64,000 nt of DNA from the NCBI RefSeq assembly GCF_007748035.1, contig NZ_CP036278.1, positions 5,518,001 to 5,582,000 on the forward strand, read 5' to 3'. The position numbers were made by a program, and so were the translations under genes. This DNA is from Aeoliella mucimassa. Its GTDB lineage: Bacteria > Planctomycetota > Planctomycetia > Pirellulales > Lacipirellulaceae. The notes under the pieces were generated by a model. That model made no database searches. It was given only the letters and a program-made list of their open reading frames with translations, and had not been told where the DNA came from. This document shows positions 52,598-61,689 of this stretch, in pieces (the first letter of the stretch is position 1; each line of letters begins with the position of its first letter).

Positions 52598-52708
52598 CCA
52601 AGGCCGTTGTTCGTTTGCAAGTGGACGCTACCGTGTCCACTAGCCAAGACGAGCTTGCAGCTCCCTGTGGACACGGTAGCGTCCACTTGCTTGAGTGAAC
52701 GACCTTGG
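52598..52708 (+). ncRNA. Candidate retron msr-msd RNA (structured leader)
   Basis: Upstream of the reverse transcriptase gene is a perfect 24-bp inverted repeat (52617-52640 with 52667-52690, 26-base loop) inside a second stem, 52598-52608 with 52698-52708 (10 of 11 pairs). Nine T follow at 52744-52752. Retron ncRNAs lie immediately 5' of the RT and contain such long stems in the msd part, so this is the likely template/primer RNA. The exact msr, the branching guanosine and a1/a2 arms are not resolved by eye. Each arm of the repeat also contains a smaller self-complementary unit, so a dispersed repeat is an alternative. Confidence 0.5.
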
Positions 52709-52777
52709 TCCGCAGCTGCGAAGTTGGGAAGCCGGCCACCTCGTTTTTTTTTGCACACACAACATAAGCAACTCGCG

Positions 52778-54403
52778 ATGGGACTATTTGACTGGATTTC
52801 GAACCTGTTTGGTGGATCGTCATCGACGGCCAATCCACCAAAGCCTGAGAGCAGCGATAGCGCTGGCCCTCAGGGACCAGCATCGACATCTTCGTCGAGT
52901 AGCCCAGCCCCTACTCCTCCTCAACCACCGCGCCCCGGGCCGCCCGCTCCTCCCAAGTCGAAGCGACTGGAAGGACTCGATGCGTCTCAATTCGCACCGA
53001 TTGAAGAGGCAGCCGCGTTGCGTCAAGCAAAGTCGATGCGGCTGCGTTTCTGGACCTCTACGTGGTTTGGCCTGCGCGATCGCATTCCGCCAGCCAGTGA
53101 TGAGCGAACCAAACTGGTCGATCGGCTGATGGTTGCCGATGGCTTGGCCACCCCTGAAGAGCTGGCCGAGATCCATGAGGTTGGTGCAGAGATGGACCGC
53201 CTGCGACCGGCTTTGGACGATGCTGCAAAACAAGCAGGTCAGGCAGTCTCGCGGAACAAAGAGGACCGAGCCAAGCTGAAGGCGCAGAAAAAAGCCGAAG
53301 CTGCCGAAAGAAAGCGCCTCCGTGCGGATGCGATTGCCGAGCGAAAGCGAAACGATATCGTTTTCCTTGGTCGGGGAGTGTCGCGGGGATTGGCGGATCG
53401 AGAGTCGAATGCTGAGAAGCTGGAGGGGCGAGGACTTCCAGTGCTTCACACGCCGAGCGAACTGGCCACTGCCATCGACTTGCCATTGTCAACGCTTCGC
53501 TGGCTAGCCTATCACAACGAGGCTGCCGAGCAGGTTCACTACGTGCAGTTTCAGGTTCGCAAAAAGAGTGGTGGGATTCGAGTGCTGGCTTCTCCGCACA
53601 AGAAAATGCGGCGGGCGCAGCAGTGGATTCTCGACAACATTCTCACCAAGATCGATATTCACGAGGCTGCGCACGGATTCGTTGCAGGACGCAGCACTGT
53701 GACAAACGCAGCAATGCATGTCGGCCAACAGGTGGTCGTCAACGTCGATCTACAAGACTTCTTCCCCTCGGTTACCTTCCCGAGAGTAGAAGGCTTTTTC
53801 CGCAGTTTGGGGTATTCGGGGGCGGTGGCCACGATCCTCGCGTTGTTGGTTACAGAGTCACCCCGACAGAGGGTGCGCTACGCTGGCAAAGAGCTATGGG
53901 TGGCAACGGGGCCGCGAAGCCTTCCTCAAGGAGCTTGTACCAGTCCTGCTTTGTCGAATGCTATCAGTTGGACCATGGACACTCGGCTGACAGCGATCAG
54001 CAGCAAACTGGGGTGGAGCTACAGCCGATACGCGGACGATTTGACCTTTTCCACTGCTGGCGAAGCGTCGCAGCAAGTGGGATATCTGCTGGCGAGGATT
54101 CGGCATATCACGCAAGAAGAAGGTTTCGGATTGAACCGCAAGAAAACGCGGGTTCAACGTCGTAGTGCGCAGCAATCGGTGACTGGCATTGTGGTAAACG
54201 ATCGCGCGGGAGTCGCCAGAAAGACTGTGCGTCAGCTTCGTGCGATACTGCATAACGCCAAGACCACAGGGCTTGCTGCCCAGAATCGCGAGGGTCGTCC
54301 CGACTTCGAAGCGTGGTTGCAGGGAATGATCGCCTACGTGCGAATGGTGAATCCCGAACAAGCTGCATCGCTGACCGATGCTTACGAACAACTGCGATAC
54401 TAA
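52778..54403 (+). CDS. Retron-type reverse transcriptase
   Basis: 541 residues. The retron RT marks are present: NAxxH (310-314, TNAAMHVG), the first catalytic Asp in VDLQDFFPSVTF (Asp324), LPQG (382-385), YADD (418-421) and VTG (468-470). Retron RTs make a hybrid RNA-DNA (msDNA). From memory the core resembles the myxobacterial retron RTs (Mx162/Sa163 type) closely, including FLGRGVSRGL. The N-terminal ~230 residues are an extension: a Pro/Ser-rich start and a charged helix (~165-195). The ATG at 52778 is used; the frame is open further 5' but runs through the hairpin. No conventional retron effector follows. Confidence 0.92.
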   Translation: MGLFDWISNLFGGSSSTANPPKPESSDSAGPQGPASTSSSSSPAPTPPQPPRPGPPAPPKSKRLEGLDASQFAPIEEAAALRQAKSMRLRFWTSTWFGLRDRIPPASDERTKLVDRLMVADGLATPEELAEIHEVGAEMDRLRPALDDAAKQAGQAVSRNKEDRAKLKAQKKAEAAERKRLRADAIAERKRNDIVFLGRGVSRGLADRESNAEKLEGRGLPVLHTPSELATAIDLPLSTLRWLAYHNEAAEQVHYVQFQVRKKSGGIRVLASPHKKMRRAQQWILDNILTKIDIHEAAHGFVAGRSTVTNAAMHVGQQVVVNVDLQDFFPSVTFPRVEGFFRSLGYSGAVATILALLVTESPRQRVRYAGKELWVATGPRSLPQGACTSPALSNAISWTMDTRLTAISSKLGWSYSRYADDLTFSTAGEASQQVGYLLARIRHITQEEGFGLNRKKTRVQRRSAQQSVTGIVVNDRAGVARKTVRQLRAILHNAKTTGLAAQNREGRPDFEAWLQGMIAYVRMVNPEQAASLTDAYEQLRY

Positions 54404-54433
54404 TCTGTTGGGTCGCCGGATCTCGCACGGCGA

Positions 54434-56959
54434 TTAGTTGTTTTGGTTCTCGAGCACCTCGGGAGGGCACAAGAGGACGCTCCATACGCAGTGCGCGGGG
54501 CCATTCTCTACGCGGACCAGTAGGTTATTGTATCCTTTGCGGAAGTGAACGCGGCGATACCCTTCGCCCATCTGCCATGGCGATAGACCGTCGTCTTGCC
54601 AGATGACTTGATCATTCAATAGCACGCGGGCAGCATCGTCGCTGGCCACGGCAATGAGCATGTCTCTTGCCTCTTCAAACCATACGTCCGTGTAGGCGTA
54701 GTAAGTGCTGGCTCCATGCACCACCGGCGGCTGGCAACGGACTTGGTCGCTTTGATAGAACTCCCACTTCAACACCTGTTGAGGGTGCCCGGCCTGGTCG
54801 CCGTACTTGCCGTCGTAATACTTGGCATCGAAGTCGACCACCTGCTCGGGCGGATGGCGTTTGTTGAAGTCGATTTGCGATTCGTTCTCCCAAGGTCCAA
54901 TCACGTACCAGGTGTCGATGTAGAGCCATCCGCGGCGCATACTATCGCTGGTGAACCGGCGTCCTGGCATTGCCTTTTGTAGAATGTCTCCCTGATCGAG
55001 TCGCAAATGCGAAATCGGTTTCTGGCGGAACGCCATGTCGGCTCCCTCCGACGACGAGTCGCGACGAAGCCCGCTGGAATCGCCCACGCCGCCTCCGCCA
55101 AAACCAGTGAGATCAATTACAGCCCCATAACCAAGGTCTTGCGTGGCCATCGATCGCATGGCCGACGAAGTGGAGAGGCTTCTGCCTTGTTGCGAAGCCT
55201 GCTGGGAGTTCCCGCTGTTTTTGCCAGTTAGCATCTCTGCTCGGGCTACCATGTCTTGCGCTTCGTTGGTCGCTTGTGCCAGTTGGTCGCGGAAATTCGA
55301 AAGTTCCCCAATCGTGCCTGGCATGGTTTCCGAAGCTTGAGAAAGCTGATTGGCCATGTCGGGACGCGCAGGCGTGGCCGCAAAGGCGTGGGAGCGGGCT
55401 TCGGAGTAAGCAGTGTTTTCCACGGTTGCTTCTTTGGCCGCTTCCATGTCGGCGTGAGCTTCGGCAATTTGACGTTCGATCTCAACGGCCTCTGCGTAGA
55501 GCTCCGCGGGGTCGGCATTGGTTGGAGAAGTAGCTACCTCCATTTTATCCGCCTGCGAGCTACTGGTGTCGTTCATTTCTGCCAGATCAGGCTTGGCAGT
55601 AATTGTGTCTAGCCGCTGGGTAATTCGGTCCGCTTGTTGCCTTGCAAGGGTCATCGAGTGATGCACGTCGTTCAGAGGACTCTCTTTCTGTATGTAACTG
55701 TCCATCTGCTCCGACAGTTCACTCAGTTGCTCCTTGTACTCCTCTGCCGACTGAGGGGTTAACGGCTGTTCAGCCACTTGTTTGGCAAATTCGTCGGTTG
55801 CTTGTTGGAGGGATTGGTCAAGTACGGATCCTTGAGTGTAAACCTGCTGGGCTACTTGTCCGGTGGGCTCGGTGACATCTTCGTTGTCAATGTAGATACG
55901 AGCTGAGGCGCGATCGGTATCCATCACAATGGCAATCTCATGCCATTGCCCCCAGTTGAACGATCCAGCGCGTGCTTTAATCTCCCGCCGTTGAGACCCC
56001 TCAGGGCCGATGGTGATGAGCTTCACAACTGCATTATGATTCTCCGTATCGACCGCCAAGCGAAATCCTGAAACCCAGGAGGCCGATGTGTTTGATACGA
56101 GTGCTTGGCTTCGATCTGCGGGGAACAGCTTGGTGTCTAAGGCAATAGCGAATTGGGTGCCAAGATCAATCGGCCAGAGGTTGATTTGATCGTGTCGAGT
56201 GGTACCGAAATAAGCCATTTGCTCAGTAGAGAGTGAAAGGGATTCAAACGGTTCTTTCTCTGCTCGATGCAATTGCTGATCCGCTTGTTCAAAGCTAAGT
56301 GATTTGTCCAAAAAGTGAGGCTCTCGAACAGATTTACCAGCCTTGTGAGTTACTTTGTCGACGAAGTCCTGTTGAAGAGGCCACTGATGCTTGAGTTTCA
56401 GATTGCTAGCCGGTGTCGAGGAGTCTTCTGATTCTTGCAGCGAGGGTAAAGTGCCCTCATAGACGCGCACGTTGCTAACAAATCCCCGAATACCGACTTG
56501 GCTCCCTGTGACATTTGCGATCGTCAGGTTTCTTATCGCCGCTTGCGCCGTAGCGTTCGCCACTTGGTTGGTAAGCTGCTTGATCTCTTTTAGCAAGAGG
56601 TCTTTTTCGAAGTGGAGGACATCTTCAAAGTCGCGTTCTCTGAATTCGCTAAGCAATTCACGCTGCTCTTGAAGTATCTCATTTCGTAGATCACGCAGTT
56701 CTTCAACCACGTCTTCAAGTTCTTCCTTGCCCTTGAGTTCGGCTTCCTCACGCAATTTGCGGGCGCTATCTTCGTCGAGTTGTCGTTGCTCTCGTTCCAG
56801 GCGTTCGTGTTCCTGTCGGGCAAGTTCACGCTGGCGAACCTCTTCGGATCGTTGTGACTCTTCTTTCTGGCTGAATTCCATCGTGGTCTTCAGCCAGGGC
56901 GCAAGGCAGGCGAGAAGTACGACATGAATCAGTACGGATGCCAGAACAATGTTCTTCAT
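54434..56959 (-). CDS. Long periplasmic TonB/TolA-like protein with LamG domain
   Basis: 841 residues anchored by one N-terminal helix (IVLASVLIHVVLLACLAPWL). A long charged coiled coil (~30-140) follows, then a LamG/concanavalin-like region with GSFNWGQWHEIAIVMDTDRASARIYIDNEDV, a second helical region and a C-terminal beta domain (GWLYIDTWYVIGPWENES, MLIAVASDDAARVLLND) like those in planctomycete surface proteins. It lies 4 bases behind the second ExbD gene, so it is probably energised by ExbB-ExbD like TonB or TolA. It may transduce force to an outer-layer partner; the target is unknown. Confidence 0.75.
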   Translation of the reverse strand: MKNIVLASVLIHVVLLACLAPWLKTTMEFSQKEESQRSEEVRQRELARQEHERLEREQRQLDEDSARKLREEAELKGKEELEDVVEELRDLRNEILQEQRELLSEFRERDFEDVLHFEKDLLLKEIKQLTNQVANATAQAAIRNLTIANVTGSQVGIRGFVSNVRVYEGTLPSLQESEDSSTPASNLKLKHQWPLQQDFVDKVTHKAGKSVREPHFLDKSLSFEQADQQLHRAEKEPFESLSLSTEQMAYFGTTRHDQINLWPIDLGTQFAIALDTKLFPADRSQALVSNTSASWVSGFRLAVDTENHNAVVKLITIGPEGSQRREIKARAGSFNWGQWHEIAIVMDTDRASARIYIDNEDVTEPTGQVAQQVYTQGSVLDQSLQQATDEFAKQVAEQPLTPQSAEEYKEQLSELSEQMDSYIQKESPLNDVHHSMTLARQQADRITQRLDTITAKPDLAEMNDTSSSQADKMEVATSPTNADPAELYAEAVEIERQIAEAHADMEAAKEATVENTAYSEARSHAFAATPARPDMANQLSQASETMPGTIGELSNFRDQLAQATNEAQDMVARAEMLTGKNSGNSQQASQQGRSLSTSSAMRSMATQDLGYGAVIDLTGFGGGGVGDSSGLRRDSSSEGADMAFRQKPISHLRLDQGDILQKAMPGRRFTSDSMRRGWLYIDTWYVIGPWENESQIDFNKRHPPEQVVDFDAKYYDGKYGDQAGHPQQVLKWEFYQSDQVRCQPPVVHGASTYYAYTDVWFEEARDMLIAVASDDAARVLLNDQVIWQDDGLSPWQMGEGYRRVHFRKGYNNLLVRVENGPAHCVWSVLLCPPEVLENQNN

Positions 56960-56963
56960 AGGG

Positions 56964-57383
56964 TCACCGATTATAGCGATCGTCGTAAGTTCGAATGCCC
57001 ACGTTAGTTAAGCCGCGAAATTGGCATACATCCAATAGTTCAACCACCAACTCAAAAGGAGTTTCATGATCGGCATCCAAGCGTATCCGGCGGTCGATGC
57101 TCGTGGCAGCGACGCTTCGTAGCCGAGAGTGAAGATCGGTTCGCGAAATCTCTTGCCCTTGCCAGAAAACACGCCCTGTTTCGTCGATACCAAGCACGAT
57201 CTGTTCGTCATCTGGAGGAAGTTTGATCGCGGAATCGGACTCGGGGGGGATGATATCGATGTCCCGAATCTCCTTCTTATACATGGTGCTTACAAGGAAG
57301 AAGATCAATAGCAAAAAGACGCAATCGATTAGCGGACCCATCGATACTTCTGCGTCAGGATTGGCTCTTTTTTTAAGTCGCAT
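56964..57383 (-). CDS. ExbD/TolR family protein
   Basis: 139 residues. SMGPLIDCVFLLLIFFLVSTMY holds the single transmembrane helix with the conserved proton-path aspartate (Asp in PLIDCVFLLL), followed by the periplasmic domain. It works with ExbB to couple proton flow to a TonB/TolA-like protein, presumably the downstream gene. Confidence 0.92.
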   Translation of the reverse strand: MRLKKRANPDAEVSMGPLIDCVFLLLIFFLVSTMYKKEIRDIDIIPPESDSAIKLPPDDEQIVLGIDETGRVFWQGQEISRTDLHSRLRSVAATSIDRRIRLDADHETPFELVVELLDVCQFRGLTNVGIRTYDDRYNR

Positions 57384-57388
57384 ATTGC

Positions 57389-57859
57389 TTAGTCCAGACG
57401 CTGAGCGGACCCTGTGTCGCTGAGTGCATAGTCTCGCAGTCGAAATCGGATGTTGTTGAATCCGATAAGCTCAAGCTTGTCTTGAACCGTAATCACCTTT
57501 TGGAACGGGGTTCCGCGTTCCACCACTACGGTAATTGGCAATTGTTCCCCACGCGTGCGGATCACTTGATTCAGCCAATCGTTGGGAGAAGTGGTGAGCG
57601 CAAAGGTGGCTGCGCCCCAAGAAGTTTTACCCGTAGGACGATAGATTCCTCCGTGGCGATCAACCCCCACAAATGAGCTGTCTTCCATTGGATCGGTCGT
57701 AATGGCCGATGTGTCGTCGGACAAAGTGACTGGGATCTGTCGTTCGAATCGCTTGATCATACTGGTCACCAGAAAAAAGATGAGCAGCAAGAATACACAG
57801 TCGATCAATGGCGAGAGCATCACCCCTGGCTCAGAGGGATTCCGCCGACGTTTGCGCAT
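57389..57859 (-). CDS. Second ExbD/TolR family protein
   Basis: 156 residues from ATG 57859. VMLSPLIDCVFLLLIFFLVTSM carries the membrane helix and conserved aspartate. Two ExbD paralogues in a row point to a heteromeric ExbD pair, as in several planctomycete and Bacteroidota Exb loci. The start overlaps the end of the ExbB gene by 29 bases. Upstream in-frame codons (to 58006) belong to the ExbB gene in another frame. Confidence 0.92.
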   Translation of the reverse strand: MRKRRRNPSEPGVMLSPLIDCVFLLLIFFLVTSMIKRFERQIPVTLSDDTSAITTDPMEDSSFVGVDRHGGIYRPTGKTSWGAATFALTTSPNDWLNQVIRTRGEQLPITVVVERGTPFQKVITVQDKLELIGFNNIRFRLRDYALSDTGSAQRLD

Positions 57860-58703
57860 GTTCACGTGGCTGCTCCATGGAGTTGGGGGATGGGGGGGCG
57901 GAGGCACTTCTCGGATCGAGGAACCAGTATTTGAGTAACTTTTCTGTTTCGTTTTCGATGGCAAACCCAACGTTGTGTACTCGGTGACGCGCCCAGTAGT
58001 AGGCAATCACCGCGGGAATCGCTAGCACCAAGCCTACGGCTGTAGTGATAAGGGCCTTGGAAATGGACCCTGCGAGCAGCGAAGCGCCACCTTCGTCGCC
58101 GAAGACCTCGACCAGCTTGAACGACTCAATCATACCGATCATGGTGCCTAACAACCCGAGCAGAGGAGCAACACCAGCGATGACACTCAAAAAGTTGCAG
58201 CGAGACTCCTGCTGTTCGATCTCACGAGCACCGATGTCTGCCGCAGTAGACTGCAGGATGGGGAAATCAAGATGACGATAGTCGACACAGTGTCGAATAA
58301 TGTCGGCCGAGACGGATTTGTGCTTGTCGCAGAGTGCTCGAATCTGATCGTATTGCTTGCTTGCAAACAGAGGAGTCACTTCTGCGAACAACTGTTTCGG
58401 TACAAAACGATTCGTTCGAACGGTCAAGAAGCGTTCGATGACCAGCGACAACAGAGCGACAGACAGGATACCGAGGAAGACCATAGTCAGTCCACCTTCG
58501 AAGAGCTCTTCAATCCAATTCACCTGTACGAGTTCTGAGTCGAGTGGGTTTTTTACCGCGTCGATCTCTTCCGCAGTTAAGGTCTCTTCGGTTTGCAGCA
58601 GGTTATCAGAGGGAGGATCTTGAGCGGTCGCGATCGACGCCCAGCCTGACAGACTAAACAGTAACAGGAGGCAGGCGAGTCGAAACGAAGGTGTGTACTT
58701 CAT
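57831..58703 (-). CDS. MotA/TolQ/ExbB family proton channel
   Basis: 290 residues. After a cleavable-looking leader (MKYTPSFRLACLLLLFSLSGWAS) a helix FEGGLTMVFLGILSVALLSLVIERF, and the paired helices SVIAGVAPLLGLLGTMIGMIESF and SKALITTAVGLVLAIPAVIAYYW, give the three-helix ExbB core with the canonical GLLGTM motif. First gene of the exbB-exbD-exbD-tonB-like operon. Longer upstream in-frame extension is rejected for lack of family similarity. Confidence 0.93.
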   Translation of the reverse strand: MKYTPSFRLACLLLLFSLSGWASIATAQDPPSDNLLQTEETLTAEEIDAVKNPLDSELVQVNWIEELFEGGLTMVFLGILSVALLSLVIERFLTVRTNRFVPKQLFAEVTPLFASKQYDQIRALCDKHKSVSADIIRHCVDYRHLDFPILQSTAADIGAREIEQQESRCNFLSVIAGVAPLLGLLGTMIGMIESFKLVEVFGDEGGASLLAGSISKALITTAVGLVLAIPAVIAYYWARHRVHNVGFAIENETEKLLKYWFLDPRSASAPPSPNSMEQPREHAQTSAESL

Positions 58704-59117
58704 GTTCAAGATCCAGGAAGGCAACACAGGAGGGAGACTGGGCGGGGGTAGCACAGGAACGCATTTGCGACAATCACCGGCCATTATAACCAGCAGGGGT
58801 ACTGATTGCGCGGTGTGCGTCGTTTCTCGGTAGCGCCCCCGTATCGCAGTTGATTGTAAGTCGAGTGGTAGCCTGTTCGGAGCCGTGTAGGTTTTGTGGT
58901 TAGGGCGGCAGGGAAGGCTGGGCGAGGCTTTCGTGTCATGACAGGTCTCGCCAAAAAACGAATTGGTGATGGTTGAAGCGATTATAGCGAGCTGGCAATA
59001 ACTAGTTTTTAACAGGTGATTACATTCTAACCCCAGACTCCAGCCGCAAGCTAGACTTTTGCGGTTTACCTGTGCAATTTCAGCTGGAAGAGAACGTACC
59101 CCTAAGAGGTAAGATCG
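58704..59117. other. Intergenic region between the Exb operon and the GGDEF gene
   Basis: About 410 bases between divergent genes, presumably with both promoters. I see no coding frame with a plausible start, no hairpin of note and no RNA gene. Confidence 0.5.
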
Positions 59118-59993
59118 ATGCGTGCAGTTCGTGCGATATTCGAGTCTCACATAAAAGCAGCGATCAAGGTGTGCGCAAATCATCCTCCGATTGCGGTGAT
59201 CGTCTCGTTGTTGGCTGCTTCGGTGGTGGCCGTGATCGACTTTCTCGTTGGCGACAAAGTGCCTCTCGTGGTGCTCTATCTTCCCTCCATCATGATGTTG
59301 TGTTGGGCGGTGCGACCAATGTGGGCGTATCTAGCTGCGGGAATCTGCTCGTCGGCATGGATGGTCGATGATCTTCTCGTGTTAGAGAGGCATCACGTTA
59401 GTCCGCACAATCTGTGGATTGCATCGGTGCACTTTGTGTTTTTTACCGTGATTACTGGCATGCTGGTTCGATTAAGGGCCGCTCACGAACGCGAGCGACT
59501 CTATGCCCGCACTGACGCACTCACAGGATTAGCCAACTCAAAAGCGTTTCATGATGTTGCCGATCGAGAACTGGCGCGGGCCAAGCGATACGAAAACCAA
59601 ATTGCGGTTGCCTTTATCGACTGCGATAACTTCAAGACAGTGAACGATACACTCGGGCATCGAACAGGAGATGCTCTGCTCAAGACCATTGCCGAAACCA
59701 TGGAGGAAGGCGTGCGAAAAATGGACACTGCCGCCAGGATGGGGGGAGACGAGTTTGCTATTCTTCTTCCCGAAGCAACCATGGAAGATGCTCAGATGGT
59801 AATCTCTCGCTTGAGAGAGACACTGCTCGCCCGCATGGAAAAGAATGGTTGGCCAGTCACGTTTAGTATCGGTGTGGCAATCTATAGAACCCTGCCTGAC
59901 TCCATCGAAGACATTATCCACAGTGCTGATGTGTTGATGTACGAGGTAAAGCAGAACACGAAAGATGCAGTCACTTTCCAATTGGTGGCTTGA
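59118..59993 (+). CDS. Membrane-bound GGDEF diguanylate cyclase
   Basis: 291 residues. Four hydrophobic segments occupy residues ~25-115, then a short helix (RLRAAHERERLYARTDALTGL) enters a GGDEF domain with the intact signature MGGDEF. An inhibitory I-site RxxD (RKMD) sits five residues before it. The protein should make cyclic di-GMP with product feedback. Its sensor is only the membrane part. The ATG at 59118 follows AAGAGG. It sits between the Exb operon and the type VI genes; c-di-GMP often controls both surface and secretion functions. Confidence 0.94.
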   Translation: MRAVRAIFESHIKAAIKVCANHPPIAVIVSLLAASVVAVIDFLVGDKVPLVVLYLPSIMMLCWAVRPMWAYLAAGICSSAWMVDDLLVLERHHVSPHNLWIASVHFVFFTVITGMLVRLRAAHERERLYARTDALTGLANSKAFHDVADRELARAKRYENQIAVAFIDCDNFKTVNDTLGHRTGDALLKTIAETMEEGVRKMDTAARMGGDEFAILLPEATMEDAQMVISRLRETLLARMEKNGWPVTFSIGVAIYRTLPDSIEDIIHSADVLMYEVKQNTKDAVTFQLVA

Positions 59994-60205
59994 TCTCTAG
60001 TTCGCAGCGAGGCAACGGTGATGTCCCTGTGATTGGTGCTGTCGATACAGCCGGCAAAGTGCGGTAAACCCCCACAGTGTACGTAATCGACAAAGCTCGC
60101 TGATTTCTGGTTTAGAGTCTGCTGCTATCACGATGATGGAAAGGCAGCGAGGTGCGCACGCTCCTCGGCCATGACCATTCGTACGGTGATAGTGGAGCAG
60201 ATAAC

Positions 60206-61678
60206 GTGTCGTACCAAGCCGTCCATTGGAGCGAGGGGATGTTTCTCGCTCCTCAGCACTATCAATTGGCAGATCGATTTAGTGCGCAGACGCTACAACG
60301 CGACATTGATTGGACTCGCCCGTATGGTTGGGGGATTCGCGATATTGAAGTCGACCAGGAATCGCTTGCGAATCACCGCTTCCTGGTAAGGCAATTGCGG
60401 GCACGATTGCCAGGTGGCGAAGTGCTTTCGGTGCCCGATGACACGACCTTGCCAGTGATCGATTTGCGAAGTTGTCTGCAGAAGGATGCGACTGTTCGCA
60501 TCTTTTTAGCGGTGCCGCTCCATCATCTGGCGAGAGCCAATGTCGCGGAGTCGCCTGAGAGTATTGAGGCTCGATATCTAGTTTCGAATGCCGAAGTGCC
60601 GGATGAGAACCTGGGAACCGATGCGCGAACCGTGCAAGTGCGACGACTCAATGCGAGACTGTTGACTTCGCAGGAAGATCATGCTGGGTTCGAGACTTTG
60701 CCAATCGCCCAAGTGCGGCGTTCGCATCGATCGACCTCAGTGCCAGAGATTGATCCGACCTATGTTCCCCCACTTTTGGCATGCGACGGATGGCAGCCGC
60801 TGCATGCGGAAGTGCTCGGCCGACTGACCGAGCATCTAGGCAGAAAACGGTCGGTATTGCAGGCGCAAGCTACCAGCCGCTCGATCGATTTCGATTGCGC
60901 CGGGCAAGGCGAGCGGTTGTTGCTAGAGCAGTTGCGGGTGCTTAATACAATCACAGCCGAGTTGGCGGTCGATATTCAAGCAGTCGGCATTCCACCTTTC
61001 TTTGCCTACCGCCAATTGGCTTCGATCGTTGGTCAGTTGAGCGTGTTTGCATCAGAGATCGGTTTGCCGACAATTCCTGCCTACAACCACGACGAACTTG
61101 GAAAATGTTTCTTTAAGCTCCGCGATCTGATTGAGCAGCAGTTGGACGAAGTCGCAGAACCACGGTACGAACAGCGTCCGTTCATGGCCGAAGGCACTCT
61201 CTTGAATGTTGAGCTGGCCCCCAATTGGTTCGACGAAGGGCATCTACTGTTGGTCGGAGTGAGAAGCTCTCTAGATACCGATGAAGTAGAGCAGCTGTTC
61301 CGGAGTGGTCGGTTCCTGAAAGTAGGGTCGCGAGATCGCGCGAATGAACTCTATCTGCAAGGGGCCGCAGGTTTGAAGCTCACGCGAGTCGGTCACCCTC
61401 CGCGAGCGTTACCCCTCAGTACGAATGTCTCCTACTACTTGGTTGAGAAAGACGAGGCACTCGGCGAATGGCGCGAAGTGATGCACTCGCTCACCTTGGC
61501 GGCGAGATTTGGCGAACAAGTCGTTATCGATCATCTGCCTGATGGTCAAACGATTGTGGTGAATTTCCAGGGGCACACTAGCACGCTAGCACTATCACTG
61601 TTTGCAGTGCCAAAAGCGAAAGCAAGGGTTCCCTTTGGATTCGAGGCATCGAGCACCGACATACCGCTGACTGTATAG
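60206..61678 (+). CDS. tssK: Type VI secretion baseplate protein TssK
   Basis: 490 residues from a GTG at 60206, 8 bases after GGAG. It opens SYQAVHWSEGMFLAPQHYQL, the signature TssK start, and continues with IPPFFAYRQLASIVGQLSVF and YYLVEKDEALGEWREVMHS. TssK joins the baseplate to the membrane complex (TssJLM). An in-frame GTG at 60152 is less likely. Somewhat longer than the ~445-residue average. Confidence 0.93.
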   Translation: MSYQAVHWSEGMFLAPQHYQLADRFSAQTLQRDIDWTRPYGWGIRDIEVDQESLANHRFLVRQLRARLPGGEVLSVPDDTTLPVIDLRSCLQKDATVRIFLAVPLHHLARANVAESPESIEARYLVSNAEVPDENLGTDARTVQVRRLNARLLTSQEDHAGFETLPIAQVRRSHRSTSVPEIDPTYVPPLLACDGWQPLHAEVLGRLTEHLGRKRSVLQAQATSRSIDFDCAGQGERLLLEQLRVLNTITAELAVDIQAVGIPPFFAYRQLASIVGQLSVFASEIGLPTIPAYNHDELGKCFFKLRDLIEQQLDEVAEPRYEQRPFMAEGTLLNVELAPNWFDEGHLLLVGVRSSLDTDEVEQLFRSGRFLKVGSRDRANELYLQGAAGLKLTRVGHPPRALPLSTNVSYYLVEKDEALGEWREVMHSLTLAARFGEQVVIDHLPDGQTIVVNFQGHTSTLALSLFAVPKAKARVPFGFEASSTDIPLTV

Positions 61679-61689
61679 CCTGTCGATGC

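Noticed and set aside
52574-52777. 5' extension of the RT reading frame
   Set aside because: The frame is open through the inverted repeat by chance; it has no ribosome site, and the ATG at 52778 starts protein-like sequence.
52778-54403. Diversity-generating retroelement or group II intron RT
   Set aside because: DGR enzymes replace LPQG with a different motif and have template/variable repeats, which I do not see. Group II introns would need a maturase domain and intron RNA. NAxxH and VTG favour a retron.
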